Position numbers and translations under genes: made by a program
The notes under the pieces: generated by a model
Seen by the model: only the letters and a program-made list of their open reading frames with translations
Database searches by the model: none
Told to the model about the DNA's origin: nothing
Origin: Lutjanus erythropterus
Taxonomy: Eukaryota; Chordata; Actinopteri; Lutjaniformes; Lutjanidae
NCBI GenBank assembly: GCA_020091685.1
Contig: CM034607.1
Span: 28,606,645-28,670,644, forward strand
DNA length: 64,000 bases
Reading direction: 5' to 3'
Shown: positions 46,571-59,377 of the stretch, in pieces
Layout: each line of letters starts with the position of its first letter
Position numbering within the stretch: the stretch's first letter is position 1

Positions 46571-46980
46571 GTCACACACATAATATGTAGTGATAAAAAC
46601 CCCAAATATAAAAAAGTACAAGGGGTATTCTGCTCAAAAAAGTCTAAAAAGTGGATTTTTTTGATGCAACCAACCAACATTCAAGTGCTTACAAAAAGAA
46701 GAATGAATGAACTTGAACAAAGGTTTTGGTGTATCTGAAACTAGAAGATCTGTTCTTTCTTTTGATATATTCCATGTTAACATATTCATAGAACTGAATA
46801 TCCTGTGGGTGTTGAAACCTCAGTGACTTTTGGCGCTGGCTGGCAAAGTTTTAAAAAAAACGTTGGCGGAGAAAGAGTTAAAGGAGAATTCTACTGTAGT
46901 GAACCACATTGTGCCGTATTGTGCCGGTAGATCTCACACTCTGGACCTTTAACATTACTCATCACGTCTCTGATCTCGTT
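46571..46980. other. Intergenic DNA
   Basis: AT-rich. The stretch 46855-46950 (acgttggcggagaaagagtt and so on) reads like a dispersed-repeat fragment. Confidence 0.3.
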
Positions 46981-48610
46981 CCCTCTGAACCCTGTCGAAT
47001 GCTGAGTCCTCGCTTGAGTAAACAAGCAGGAGTTCCACCAAGATCTAATATGAGTTCATCCACTTAAGTGCGGCCAAAACTCGCTGCCAGAGGTTAGAGC
47101 CCGCGTCACCTCTAACTCATCCACCCCCACCCGTCAGTCCTGTTGATATAAAGGTCCTCTAATGGACTCAGCCGGTCAGGCATTGATCTGGTCTGAGAAG
47201 CGGCTGTGGCACCTCCGGTGATACCGATTTGAAGATGTTTGGTCACGGACACGTAGCCGCTTAGCTGTATTGATCTAACCTTGCAGACTGTGCTCATTGG
47301 ACTTTATGGGGCGTTTGTGTAAGAGTTGTTCTATGAGTCGGCCCTATTGAAAAGGATATTGAGATTGGCAGCGCGAGTTCTTTCATGAGCCGGCCTGTTG
47401 GGATTGCTCGCGGCACGCTGAGTCCTACAGCAGGAAAATCAGTAATGCCTGTCGATATAAGCAGCAGGGGTCAAGCTGCCTGTCCTTATAATGCTGCACT
47501 GTAAACACAATACAGGGTCTCTTAGTTTCCCCTCCATCATTCCCCGCGGAGGTACCTTTAATGCTGACAGGAATATTATCCAACCATATTTTTGGATTAC
47601 GTCCTGAGACTCCATTCAAAGGGAATAAGGCTCAAAATGAAATCAGCCTTAAACACTGTGGCACCGGCTCATGTATTTTCAAGAGCTCGTTCTGAGAGGT
47701 AGGTTATAAATCAATTTTAGGATCGACCGGGCGCTTTATCTTGATTTTTAACCTTGGCAGATCCTTTAGGGGTCTTTTAAACATTAGTATATTTCTTGCA
47801 CTTTGCGAGAGGCGGTCGAAGCGTCTGACTGCTCTCTTTATGTAGAACAAGGCGACTCAATCTGGGCTGATTCAATGACTCACTCGTATAAACGAGGCGT
47901 ATTAAATCGCACCTGTTGATGGGAGCAAATGGAGTATGTGCATGTGTGTGTGTCTGTGATTGCGTGTATGCATGGCTTATTGATCCAGCTGGAGGAGGAG
48001 AGTTTCCACATGGCCTTGATGTGTGAGATGCCGTCTGGACCTGGAGACTACGCTATTGATCAGCATGTCGAGTCTTAAGTAGCCTCTCCATTCAGGCCCC
48101 TTTGACGGCAACACACTTCCAAAATGACAGTAATCAATGGAAATGGTTAAATGACCCCACACAACTCAAAACATTATGAATTGCCGTGGCGCGGTGGATT
48201 TATCTTTGTGGATTATGGAGCACTGTCTGACTTATTGACCACTCGTGAGGCCACTTATCCTCCCTCAGGATAGACATTGTGTCAAACTGGAGCTCTGTGT
48301 TTATGAGCTATACTCCCAGTGAGTCGGTGAATCTTTGCCTCTGTTCCCTCGCTGCTGCAAAAGACCCTCTTTGCATGATAGATAGGCAATATATGAGCCA
48401 TTTTCCCCTTTTCACTCCTCGCCGCTTGTAATCCAAACACATTTGAGTGTGATGGTTGTCAAATGGTAGCGGGTAATCAGACACAGACAAAAATGAATAA
48501 TGCATCACAATATGTCTGGCTATCATTGTGTTGATTATTGTCAGAATGAGCCAGAGCCCTGTTGTTGAAATAAAAAAGACATTCGGCACAGCTCTAGCTC
48601 AACATCCAGC
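46981..48610. other. Complex non-repetitive island; candidate regulatory DNA
   Basis: About 1.6 kb of balanced, CpG-containing, repeat-free sequence (ggacacgtagccgcttag, gatcgaccgggcgctttatc, gcgagaggcggtcgaagcg, ataaacgaggcgtattaa) in the middle of repeat-rich desert. There are no long frames on either strand. It includes homeodomain-like ATTA/TAAT and GATA cores. This is the strongest compositional candidate for a conserved enhancer cluster in the window. Confidence 0.35.
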
Positions 48611-48631
48611 AGCAAAGTATACATTATCAGC

Positions 48632-49571
48632 AGGCCTGGTGAGTACAACAGGTAACATGTAACGGGATTAAGTAATTAGGATATAAATAAGGTAACTGTA
48701 TTCCATTACAGTTACAAAATCAGATTACAATTACATTTAGTAAAAATAAGGATTATTAGCAGGATTACAATTCTAAAATACGTTTTAAAGTATAGATCAA
48801 TATACTACCATGTGCAGTGCGCACACATTACAAAACTTTATAAGTCTCACAACACCAGTTTGGTCTCAGTGAAACCAGCTAACAGTTGCTGATTCATTAT
48901 CGCTTGAAAAAATGCTTTAAAATTTAATCTAATTAAAAAAAAACAAAAACACTTACATGTAAGACCAACTGCTAATGTTGCTACGAACACCAACTGCTAA
49001 CATTAGTTACAAAGACCAACTGCTAACTTAGCTATACAGACCAACCACTAACATTAGCTAGTCAGTTCAACCTCTAACTTAAGCTACACAGATTCAACAG
49101 CTAACTTTAGCTAAACAGACAACTGCTAACGTTACCTACAAAGACCAACCACTAACATTAGCTTCATAGACCAACCGTTAACTTAAGCTACACAGACCAA
49201 CTGCTAACATTAGCTACCCTAAAATCCAGTTATCTAGCTAACCTGTCAATACTATTATTACTGCTACTAAAACTATTTTAGGACTACTGGTGGTGATGGT
49301 GGCAACTGGGATGGTGTGTGTGAATAAGTACTTTACTAACATTTAAAAGTGGATTATTACTGTTATTAATCTACGAGAGCATTCACACATAAAAAAAGAA
49401 TGAATATCTGGGAACACAAAACATTATATGAGGCCAAACAATTTCATCATATTTGGTAATGAGGCAATCAAAAAGTAACGGAAAGTAATCAAGGTACATT
49501 ACTTTAATATTGTGAAACTCAGATTAGGTTACTGACTACATTCTACATTAGTAAGTAACCCTCCTAACCCC
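48632..49571 (-). mobile_element. GTAAC-family element, copy L (inverted relative to copy R)
   Basis: About 940 bp. Read on the minus strand it parallels 51760-52998: the agggttac terminus (plus-strand right end aagtaaccctcctaacccc), then gtaatgt/ttactt sequence, a central minisatellite, and finally aatgtaactgtaatg sequence. It shares its body with the nested copy at 2608-3478. There is no transposase. Confidence 0.6.
48960..49215. repeat. Minisatellite, about 10 units of GACCAACTGCTAACATTAGCTACA
   Basis: Units of about 24-25 bp, diverged, with core gaccaactgctaacattagc. This is the reverse complement of the array at 52040-52610. Confidence 0.75.
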
Positions 49572-50836
49572 GATTATCAGTCTGACATACAGTTAGAATA
49601 TACTTCAGTACAACACCAGAAAGTTATAAAAAGCCAGAACTGCAATTGTCAGTTCCTTCCCCATATATTGTAAGCTCAAGAGGCGCGGAGGTAGTCAAGT
49701 CGTCTATCACTTCACTTTGCCCCAGTAGTGTAGACACATTGACAAACAGTATAACGCAGACAATTGAGATTGATACAACCGTAGAGACACACAGAAAGCT
49801 CCGGACATAACAAAGCAGACCACAGCAGCAACACTGTCGTCTCACAGAAGCTCACAAACAAGAGTTATGGACAACTGCAGCTCCAGAATATACAGGCTGA
49901 TTTGTAGGTACAAATGATGGCATTAGACAAAAGGAAAATGACGAATGGGTGTAAAAAATGCACACATTTTACGACAATCTGTCCTTTTGATTCATAAGAA
50001 GTAAAATTGTGTAAGTTGTGTGGTGATTTGTGAGGATCATTACAGTGTGAGGACAGCGTTCAGGGGGAGGACTTCTCACATCAGCGGGGGTGACAAAGAC
50101 AGAGAATGAAAGGAGCGAAAGTGTGAAAAACTAATTGTAAAAATGACAGCAGCATTTAGCCACTGTTAAAGCCGAGATAATATGAAAAACATGGCTTTTT
50201 AACCCTTTTACATAACATACCCAATCATGTTGGCCACCCATTTAACAATATATACAATAAAAACACAAAAATAAATCAGTTTCTTTGTATTTTTATATCA
50301 CAATCCAATCATGTTTCCTTTCTGTATGAAGTGTCCTGATGAAAAGATACCTTTACTTGTTGGTAAAGTAGCTAACAGCTCACTGCCTTTAACTCTGTTA
50401 GCTGTGCAGCTAAGTTAGCTGACTGAGCCCCAAGGTGCCAGAAGCTAAACCTGGCAAAAACCACCTTTGTACTTTATTCCACCAACCACCAACAGATTTT
50501 TAACGACAGGGGTCCAAACACCAGAGGTCATGTTAAGTCCCAGTTTCCTTCACAGGTAGCTAACCTAGCTAGGTTAACAGATAGCTGTAGCTGTAAATTT
50601 TGATTGCATTTGAGTGCATTTTCCTTAACTCATCACAACTAATCATTAATAATTAATATGATACAAAACACATTTCCATATTTTTCTTGTTTTTTTTCTC
50701 GCTTTTTTCCTCAATGTAAGTTGAAGTTTCCTTAGTCAACAAAGGACTCTGCAAGGCAAAAAAGGCCTCAAATGAGGCATTTCTATTATATTGATTAGTT
50801 ATTGATTAATATATTTTGCACTTTGCTTCTCTATAG
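49572..50836. other. Intergenic DNA
   Basis: No gene. A few gttagctaac-type words occur at 50380-50590. Confidence 0.4.
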
Positions 50837-51128
50837 CAGTGTTTTCCAAACTCAAATTTTAAAAAATGACAAACCATCATGACCCAGTTCAAAATAAACC
50901 TCATCAATAAATTCTGGGAAAAGTTCATCTGTGCATAAATTCCATTGACCTGACCATTTTTTACTACCATTTCCATATAACTGCATTTAGATGGAATTAA
51001 CAGGCTTCTTTTTTCCTCTCATCAGTAAAATAATATACACATTTTAAATGCTTAAAAAAATTTGGGGACCTAAATAAAATCTCCAGTTACCCACCTGTGG
51101 GTCCTGATCCAGTCTTTGGGAACGACTG
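50837..51128. mobile_element. hAT MITE with perfect 8-bp target duplication
   Basis: The left terminus cagtgttttccaaactc and the right terminus ctttgggaacgactg are imperfect inverted repeats with CAG...CTG tips. The element is flanked on both sides by the identical octamer ctctatag (50829-50836 and 51129-51136), the size and TA-centred form expected for hAT insertion. The length is 292 bp with no reading frame. Confidence 0.85.
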
Positions 51129-51136
51129 CTCTATAG

Positions 51137-51480
51137 CACTCTGCAGAGCTGTGCAGAAAGGGCGCTTTATTGAGTTGTTAGCCGTTAGAGAGCAAGAAAA
51201 TGTCTCAGTTGTCCAACGTCGCAGTATTGCTGGCATATCTAGAAATGAAAGTGAATTGCCCTCCACCAGTAAGAGCTGCACTGTTATGAAAACCATGTGG
51301 AAGAATGGACATGTATGATAAAGTGGCATGAATGGCCACAGCATGCATATAAAACTATAATCTTTTCTGACAAGAGTCTGACATTTCGGTGCTGTTATTG
51401 CAATTTTTCAGAGCGTTACATGATGACAAGCCCTCTCCATTTTTATCTAAGCCTTAGTGCTTTTAGCCCCACTTTCTGAA
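51137..51480. other. Intergenic DNA
   Basis: No recognised feature. Small frames at 51097-51344 on both strands have no domain. Confidence 0.35.
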
Positions 51481-51750
51481 TTAGCTGTCAGCCACTGTGG
51501 TCTCCTTCTCAATGCTTCTTTGGAGCTCAAATGACTGAATTAGGCCCTACCTTTAAAGATAATTGCTTAATTGGGGTCTTTTCATATGCTGTCGGTAGCT
51601 GAGGACCTGAGAAAGGCTCTGATAACTCTGTAATTATGCGGCTACAGCAGATATACGCATTTGTAGCAGAGCTGTGAAGAATGAGCTGACAGCCTCATGC
51701 TCTCCCTATGTCCACTCTGCCTCCATGGACTGAAATTGCAGGGCCTCTTT
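51481..51750. other. Complex non-repetitive island; candidate regulatory DNA
   Basis: Repeat-free sequence with AT-hook and homeodomain-like cores (gataattgcttaattgg, ctgtaattatgcggc) immediately left of the transposon at 51760. Inferred, not shown, to be conserved. Confidence 0.25.
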
Positions 51751-51759
51751 TAACACAAA

Positions 51760-52998
51760 CAGGGTTGGGAGGGTTACTTTAAAACTGTATTCTCATTAAC
51801 TGTGGAAAAATGTCAGTAATGTCAGTAACCTAACCCAGTGTCATAATATTTAAGTAATGTTACTTAATTATTTCCTGTTACTTTTGAATTACCTCAGTAG
51901 CAATATGGTGAAATCGCTTAGCCTAATATAATGTGTTATGTTTGTTGTACATTTATTAATTGCTTGTCCAGCTGTGACGTTTGTGTTTTTACCCACACAC
52001 CATCTGTTTTTGGACACATTTGCAGAATAGTTTTCAGTGGTAGTAGTATTGACAGGTTAGCAGTTGTTCTGTGTAACTAACATTAGCAGTTGGTCTGTAT
52101 TGCTAAAATTAATGGTTGATCTTTGTAGCGTAAGTTAGCAGTTGGTCTGTGTAGCTAAAGTTAGCAGTTGGCCTGTATAGGCAATGTTAGCACTTGGTCT
52201 ATGTAGTAAGGTTAGCAGCTGGTCTGTGTGGCTAATGTTAGTGGTTGGTGATTGTAGCTAACACTAGCAGTTGGGCTATGTAGCAATGTCAGCTGTTGGT
52301 CCATGTCTATGTGTAGCTTAACTTAGTGGTTGATTTGTGTAGATAACATTAGCATTTGGTCTTTGTTGCTCATGTTACTGTTTGATCTCTGTAGCTTAAG
52401 TAGCTAACATCAGTGGTTGGTTTGCATAGTTAATTTTAGGGTTTGATCTGTGTAGTTTAAGTTAGCCGTTGGTCTGTTTAGCTACTGTTAGCAGTTGGTA
52501 TGTGTTGCTAATGTCAGCAATTGTTCTGTGTAGCTTAAGTTAGCAGCTGGTCTGTGTAGGTAAGGTTAGAAGTTGGTCTGTGTGGGTAAAGTTAGTGGTT
52601 GGTCTTACTTTTAAATGTTTCTTTAAATTAGATGTTTAGTTCTTGGATGATGACAGTATTTTCACAGCTGAAGGCAGAACTGTCACTGCACTGTGATGTT
52701 CCACTTTTCCGATTTAAAGACAAAACCATGTTGGAAATTCCACTCAGTGAAGCATTTTTTTCACTAGAGGCCATGATAATGAACTGACTGTAAGATTAGT
52801 TGGTTTCACTGACACCAGAGTGGTGGTGAGAGTGTTGTAATGTGTGCAGACTGTGCTTGGTAGTATCTGGTTCTTTATTTTAACATTAATAATCTCCACG
52901 TTTACTAAATGTAACTGTAATGTAACTTTTCCCCCTGTAACTAAAATGGAATACCTTTTCTTTGCATCCTAATTAGTAATTAGAATTATCCACCCCTC
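51760..52998 (+). mobile_element. GTAAC-family element, copy R
   Basis: It starts cagggttgggagggttactt and continues with aagtaatgttacttaatt, a long minisatellite, then ggtttcactgacaccag, agtgttgtaatgtgtgcag and ctgtaactaaaatggaatac, ending near atccacccctcc. Each of these pieces has its reverse complement in copy L at 48632-49571, in reverse order. It is about 1.24 kb, longer than copy L mainly because of the larger array. Confidence 0.6.
52040..52610. repeat. Minisatellite, roughly 22 units of GTTAGCAGTTGGTCTGTGTAGCTAA
   Basis: Units of about 24-25 bp, with core gttagcagttggtctgtgta, spanning some 570 bp. The inverse-complement array at 48960-49215 is less than half this length. Confidence 0.8.
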
Positions 52999-53029
52999 CA
53001 AAGTTGAAGTTGGGAGTGCACTGACCCCC

Positions 53030-53660
53030 ATTCTTGAAGCAAAACAGGAACAAATGCAGTGGTAAAATTGCCATAGAATAATACATTTAATTGGCATTTG
53101 AAAGGGCCACAAATAAAGTCACAGTATATACTGTATTAATCTTAAGGTTTCATTTCCACGCAGTGAAGTGTATGTTTTGTTGCTCTTATGAGGTACTGGT
53201 GGAGCACTCTGAGCACTTTAATCAACTGATTATCAAGCACAAAGCTCCATGAATTCAAACACTTCTGATCATTAATGCACTTAATACTTGTGGCTCTACC
53301 ATCTGAATTAGACACACAACATGATGTCTACAACCAGCTTTGTGTGGAAATACTTCAAAATATTAAACAATGAAGATGCAAATTGGGCTGTGCTGGAGGG
53401 ATAAAATGCGCCGTGAATGTCCAAAGCCTCAAGAACACTGGATTTGTACTTTATCCAGAATACTTCTTGGTGAAATACTGCAGCTTATGATTGGCTTTTT
53501 TGGAGTTTTGCTTTTAACTCTGAGTGATTATTAACTTCATTAAGCCTACTGTATTGAACATTGCAACGCGCACAGTGTGAGCCGTCTCTGAACGTGAGCA
53601 GAATATGGAATCTGTCTCAGCTCAACAGAACCACTTTAAAAACACCAAATGACTTGTTTT
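53030..53660. other. Complex non-repetitive island; candidate regulatory DNA
   Basis: Repeat-free sequence with motifs such as gatcattaatgcacttaata and aacaatgaagatgcaaattg. There is no reading frame. Candidate non-coding conserved element only by appearance. Confidence 0.25.
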
Positions 53661-53689
53661 AAATGAATTTTATTTGTTTCAAATCAGTG

Positions 53690-53835
53690 TCGGAAAGAGT
53701 ACTGTACTGTACTCAAGTACAAATACTGTAACATTGCTAAAATATTACTTAATTAGTACTGTACTGCTGTTACAAGTATACTTAAGCAAAAGTATTTGTT
53801 GCAAAAACTACTCAGAGTATTAGTTACTTTTAACT
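53690..53835. repeat. Fragment of dispersed AGTAC/TTAAGTA repeat
   Basis: Contains gtactgtactcaagtacaaa and gtatacttaagcaaaagta. Same family as 17970-18330. Confidence 0.5.
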
Positions 53836-56800
53836 GTTGATGTCATAGTCAACTCTCCAAACTGGGGATGCAAAGTTTGTGCATTTTCCTGAACCAACAG
53901 TTAGAAAACGCTAACAATGAATTGAAAATTTATAAGCTACAAACAACATTTTCCCTCATTTAAATTTTTTTCTGTTATTCTTGTCATTTTTTATTACAAA
54001 TTTTAAAATATCACTGACAGATCACAGACTGAACTTGGCATTTCATCATCACATCTGCAGCGAAGGTCAAACTGCATGCAGCATACAGTTTATATTGTGT
54101 TCATTATGATGTTGAAATGATGCTCTTCTGCCTCAGTCTGGTTTGAAACCCACATACATTGGGACAGTGTGCTTCTTCAGGGAAAAAATATTAATCCCTG
54201 CTCCTCACCACATCACACCATCTAGCGTTACACAGACCGACATTTTTTGTCCCCCCAGTGTTTGAACCAAGAAGGCGTATTTGTGTCTGTATTGCGACTG
54301 CTTCTCAGTATAAAAATGAGACGTCAGAGTAGGTTTGAATCCAGCTGGAGGTGCAGGTATGTCTGGGTAAAAATCTTCGCCTCCTCTTTTATTCCCACCG
54401 CAATACGACTGTCTCCTCTTTGAGAGGTGGAAGAACACTATTACATGGTACATCTTCTTCTTTCTAGTACAGCTCGTGGATACAAAGTGTCAGATGAAGT
54501 CTATTTGTGTAAGATGTTTTTGGTGGGGAACATCACATACATGGCGGCGGCTTTCAACTGAGCCTTTTTTCCAAAGGCTTGGCTGTCAATATAACTTTGC
54601 CCGTAGAGAGCAAGAGAGATGTACTGTGGTGAAGCGGGGGAGAGAGGTAAATACAGTTATGGTCTGAGGTGAGTAACGGCAGGGTGTCAGAGGAAGAAGT
54701 GGGAGACGGAGTGGGAAGGATAAAGAGGCAAGGAGGACCGAGAGGAGCAGGGGGGGAGAGGCAGGCGGTGTCGGGTGGGGGGGGGCGAAGATTAGTTTTG
54801 CTCCGGTAACGACAGATCATAAAAACACGAAGGGGGAGGAAAGAGGAGAAGAAAAAGAGAGAAGGGGGGAGGATTAGTGCCACTTCAGGAATGACAGAAC
54901 ATGGGGGTGTGAGAGAAAGAGGAGTGGGACGGGAGATGGGAGGAATCCTGGGAGTTTAGTTAGGATTAGTTTTGCTTCAGGGACTGGGGATTGAATGAGG
55001 GAGAGGGAGTTGGGTGATCTGGGTGGCGTCATGAAAACAAAACCTCTTATCAATCAATTGTTGACAAAGTGAGACCCAGAACAATCTCTCTCACCCTCTC
55101 ACCCTGCACTCCAAGCCCTCTGGGATGTGTATATTTACTGGACGTCAGCGGAGGCACACTTTTATAACTAATGATGCAGCGGTAAATAAATGTGTTGAAC
55201 TACAGCCAGTGACCATCATAAGAAATCCTGTATAAAATTTCTAAAAAAAAAATTACTGATTTTGTAATTGTTTTTAAAGGACCTGGGTAGAGGATTTCGA
55301 GGGATTTATTGGCAGAAATGGAACATAATATATTTTGTTGTTTGTCAATTTCCCAGCTTTGTTTGCATTCCCTTTACCATCATGAGCTGGGGGTCATTTT
55401 GGGCTGACGTCATGATTACATCATGTTGTTATCTGGAGGCAAAACAAAGAAAAAATTGGAGCCAAACACAGAATAGTGGTTCACATAACCAAGCTAAAAC
55501 ATTATCTTTCTGTGATGTTGGGTGCCAGAATAGAAGTAGTAATGGCTCCAATACCAGCTGCCACTGCCAGTCAAAAAACAAAACAAGAAAAAAAAACAAA
55601 AAAAACAAGACAAATATGGTTAAATGTGATAATATGAAATGTGCAAGCTGCAACAAAATAAACAAAATGGACTCACAAAATGTCCAGAAAGGAAATATCC
55701 TCACACATATTTTCCTTATACAACCTGCCACCTTCTGAATTCTCTTTTACCTAACTAAAACGATCTTTAATTGCAACGTTAACTCAGTAAAATACACTTC
55801 ATTTAAAGTCGACAGGAAAAAAAAAAATAAAAATCATCAAAACTGCCTTATCCAGTTAATCACCAACTCAGGTTTGGTTAAAATAAATCCTTAATTAATT
55901 GTCTCGTTCTTCAGGCTGTTTTAGTCTCACTTGTTCTTGTGGCTCAGCGCATCATCCTCCGGCTAACAGCATCATCCTGAGCTAAAGCAGCACCTGTCAC
56001 TCTGTAGACCATTAAATTAACAAAATAAAATGTAATCAGTCAGTCGTTGATATATTTTTATCCAATCGCCCAACCCTGTAATTGTAGAAAGATGGTCCAT
56101 ACGCTGTGTGAGTGTGTACGGGTCGGCCAGTCTGGTGCAAATGGTTAACACTCATGCAGTGAGTGACCGTATGTATTCAGAAAAACTCAGGTTTTCCTCA
56201 GCCATTGTTAAAAAACAAGCCAGCAGGTACCTAGTTTTAGCTAACTAGTTTAAGGTTAGGGTTAGAGAATTTTTCTCCCTCCACCAAAGCTCTGCCCTGC
56301 AAAAAATGTCAAAATGTTTACCAACAGAAAAGACGTCTATACACCAATCACTGTCGTCGCTATGTACAAACGCATTATGCTAAAATGTTGAAGCAGGCAC
56401 CAACAAATTCTGTAGTTCACTTAGAATTCTTAAACATTAATGAGAATTTTCCTGTTCAATCCAAACAAACAGCTCTGTATCAAAAACAGAAAGAAACTGA
56501 CAATCACAAGTTGTTTTCATTTAAAAAGCACAATTTCCTCTTTAATTTGATACCAAATATGTGGTACGTGCAGCTTTTTAGACCAAGTTTGATTCAACAA
56601 ATTTCAAAACACACTCCAGACAAAACAACACGTAGAACTGAAACTGCTGTTAAAAGTTGTGATGGATTAAATATCAGTTTTTGGCAACTTAAATTAGGAA
56701 AAATCACTGAATTCATATGTGAAAAAGTTGCGATCCAGTTAGTTGTCCCTACTGACTCTCCATTTACTAACAAAAAAATTATAGATCTCAATGTTGCAAT

Positions 56801-56880
56801 AAATATTTCCAGTTCCAGTTCTTGATGACAGCTTAAAATATCTGCAATATAAAGCTCAGGACTTTTTTCTGTTTTAATAC
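53836..56880. other. Intergenic DNA
   Basis: Three kilobases without recognised genes. It includes a G/A-rich strand-biased region (54600-55020, runs such as ggtgggggggggcgaag) with only low-complexity frames. Frames of about 150 codons at 55268-55738 and 56385-56825 are AT-driven and match no family I know. Confidence 0.4.
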
Positions 56881-57120
56881 ACACAGGACGCCCTCATCCT
56901 CGGTAGACATCACTGTCAGATGCTGCACCAAACTGCATTTCCAAGATCACTTTCAGCCTGCCAAGCCACGCCTCAGATGGACCGACTCTGGAGTGTGGCC
57001 AAAGTGAGCCTGACCCACGTCCAAGCGGGCTGTGGGGAAATCTCGCCGGCCACGGCCAACCCATAATGATCCTCCTTTCTCCCCCTCAAATGAGTGAGTA
57101 TTATGAGTATAATGATACTC
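56881..57120. other. Complex GC-balanced island; candidate regulatory DNA
   Basis: A sharp rise in GC and complexity (gatggaccgactctggagtg, tcgccggccacggccaaccc), ending just before a (TG)n repeat. No frame is recognised. Confidence 0.25.
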
Positions 57121-57124
57121 CACT

Positions 57125-57144
57125 TGTGTGTGTGTGTGTGTGTG
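57125..57144. repeat. (TG)n microsatellite
   Basis: About ten TG dinucleotides. Confidence 0.9.
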
Positions 57145-57639
57145 CAGGAGAGCAGAGAGAAAGATGTTTCTAAAAGTTCAGCTCTCAGTACGTCTGTAGC
57201 TTCTAACTGAATCTTTATTTTTGAAATGTAGTTTCTCTCCTGTGTCGGTGTTTGTACTTTCAGGAATCTGCATTATTTTACCGTTTCATATTTGCTCTCA
57301 GCTGTGTTGGAGTTGTGTTTAGTTACTGCTGATGAAACCCCCGAATGAAAACATTTCTTGTTTGTGCTGCTTCATAACAAAAAAGTTTGAATAACAAAAC
57401 AGCAGGGGACTTCTATTGTGAAGAATTTAAGGAAGCAGTGTGTTTATCCCAGAGACGGTTGTTAATGTTTTTTTTCCCACCGCTTATCTTGAGCCTCCTT
57501 GAGCTCGTATTCAGGTAAAAGACACACCTTCAAGCAGGTAGAACTGTTGTAATGGACATACACACCCCTGCCATGCTTGGGGGGTGGCCCAGCTCTGTGA
57601 ATGGAAAAGGGCCACATTGGTACAAACCACATCATGCTA

Positions 57640-57860
57640 GCTAGTTGGGAAAGGCGCTAAATAACGCTCCAAATTTAGGAAAGATTTTTAGCAAGGTAAA
57701 AACTGATATGAGCATTTTCAAAGGGGTCCCATGACCTCTCATTGCAAGATATCTGAATGAAAATGGTTGTATGGGTTCCCACGAGTCTCCCTTTTAAAGA
57801 CAGTCCCACATTATGCTAATCACATGCAGTTTGGGGCAAAAATCAGTTATTTTGCAAGCA
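57640..57860. repeat. Dispersed percomorph repeat fragment
   Basis: Contains aaggggtcccatgacctctc, gggttcccacgagtctccc and atgctaatcacatgcagttt, motifs I know as a common repeat in spiny-rayed fish. Its right boundary is unclear and may extend towards 58440. Confidence 0.4.
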
Positions 57861-59377
57861 GCACAAATGTCTTATTTTCATCTATTTTAGAAACTGAATA
57901 TTTTTGCATGCTAGGCTTTCTAAACAGTATTGGAATTGCATAAAATTGAGTATTGGGACTAAAAAGGTGAGACTCTTGTGGAGTCAATGAGCACAATTGC
58001 CTCCAGATGTTAGTCTCCAAAGTAGTCATTTCATTTTAAGTGAGACCATTTTTGAAACTTGACCTCGCCGTACAAAATGACCTGTTGTGGCCTCAAAGAT
58101 AATCACAGCGTCATGAACCTTCGCAACCACAAACTAGAGACGTGGAGCAGTCAGAGGATGTGGGGCTTCCCTCGGTATATCGACAAAAGTGGGGGTTTCT
58201 GAACAATTTCCTGAAGAGACGTTTCTGCCATCTGATCGCAGATTCTTACAGAAATCTCCAAATGTCAAAAGTTTTTGATGCCAAATCACAGCAGGAATTT
58301 TTCTGTGGTGTACCTCAAGCTCTTGATGTGTTAATGTGGCATTTTGGAGGGATTATTGAATATTTTTTAAATGGTTACTTTTTTGCACCAAATCTGTGTA
58401 ATAAATGGTATCAACCAAAAAACTGCTGCATCAACTTATGAGACGTGATAGAGCATGGGAATGTTATATACTTAAATTATAATGATATAACCACTTATAT
58501 GCTCTAAATCTTGAACAGGCGCCAACCCAAACACGTTTATTACAGATATATTTATTTTATTTTACATATCTTTATTTAAAAGGGATCACATACAGTTAAA
58601 AACATAAATGTCACCATTAAATGAGACATCATTAAAAAGATATCAGGATAAGAGAAATATCTGAAAACAAACATTTTATAGCCGGTATGCTTTTTTTCAC
58701 CCCATCCCCATTAATTTTATGTCTCCTTATAAAACTCTGAGTAAACAGAGTGTGACTGACCAGAAGATGGATTGCGTCACATCATCAGCAGAGTTAAATT
58801 TCTCTTGTTTCCTGGAGGTAGTCCATCCCTAAAAATCACACTAATTACCTCCATCAGTCCAAAACAAGAAACTAGTTTGCAGCACATGAATCAGAATGAG
58901 CATCTACAGCTGTTCCTTCTTCCTCGGTTGGCAGGAATCTCTTGTTGCCCTTATTTTGCCTTGGAAATGAAAGATCTGCTTGTGAGATATTTTTTTTCTT
59001 CCTTTTATTGAGGCAATCAGGGGAGACTTTAAGATAGAGATAGTGCTCAACAGGGTGTGCTTTCCTGTGATAGAGGGTGTGAAAATGATGCAATAAGAAA
59101 ACATTTGAGGCGTCTGAAGTTTTCTTCAAAGTTGTATGGATATGAGAGGAAAAAATGAGATAACAAGGAAGATTGCTAAGCAGCTCCCTGGTCTTTAGAG
59201 ACTTTGCTCAGCAGCCAAACGAACAAATAGCTTCACTGCATGTGAATAAACAGCGAGGCTGGATCGAATCTTCAGCCAATCAGGTTTCCTGGATGAAACT
59301 CACCATATAAAAAAATGACAACCACAGATACGTCTTGTTTTATACATCAAAATTTAAACATAATGAGAAACTGCACT
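57861..59377. other. Intergenic DNA
   Basis: No gene. The 99-codon frame at 58142-58441 has no recognisable domain and lies next to the repeat above. Confidence 0.35.

Noticed and set aside
54330-54350. tRNA B-box-like ggtttgaatcc
   Set aside because: No A box at proper distance and no cloverleaf can be drawn from the flanks.
55268-56825. Two plus-strand frames of about 150 codons (55268-55738, 56385-56825)
   Set aside because: The peptides match no family I know, are AT-driven and show no splice, promoter or poly(A) structure around them.
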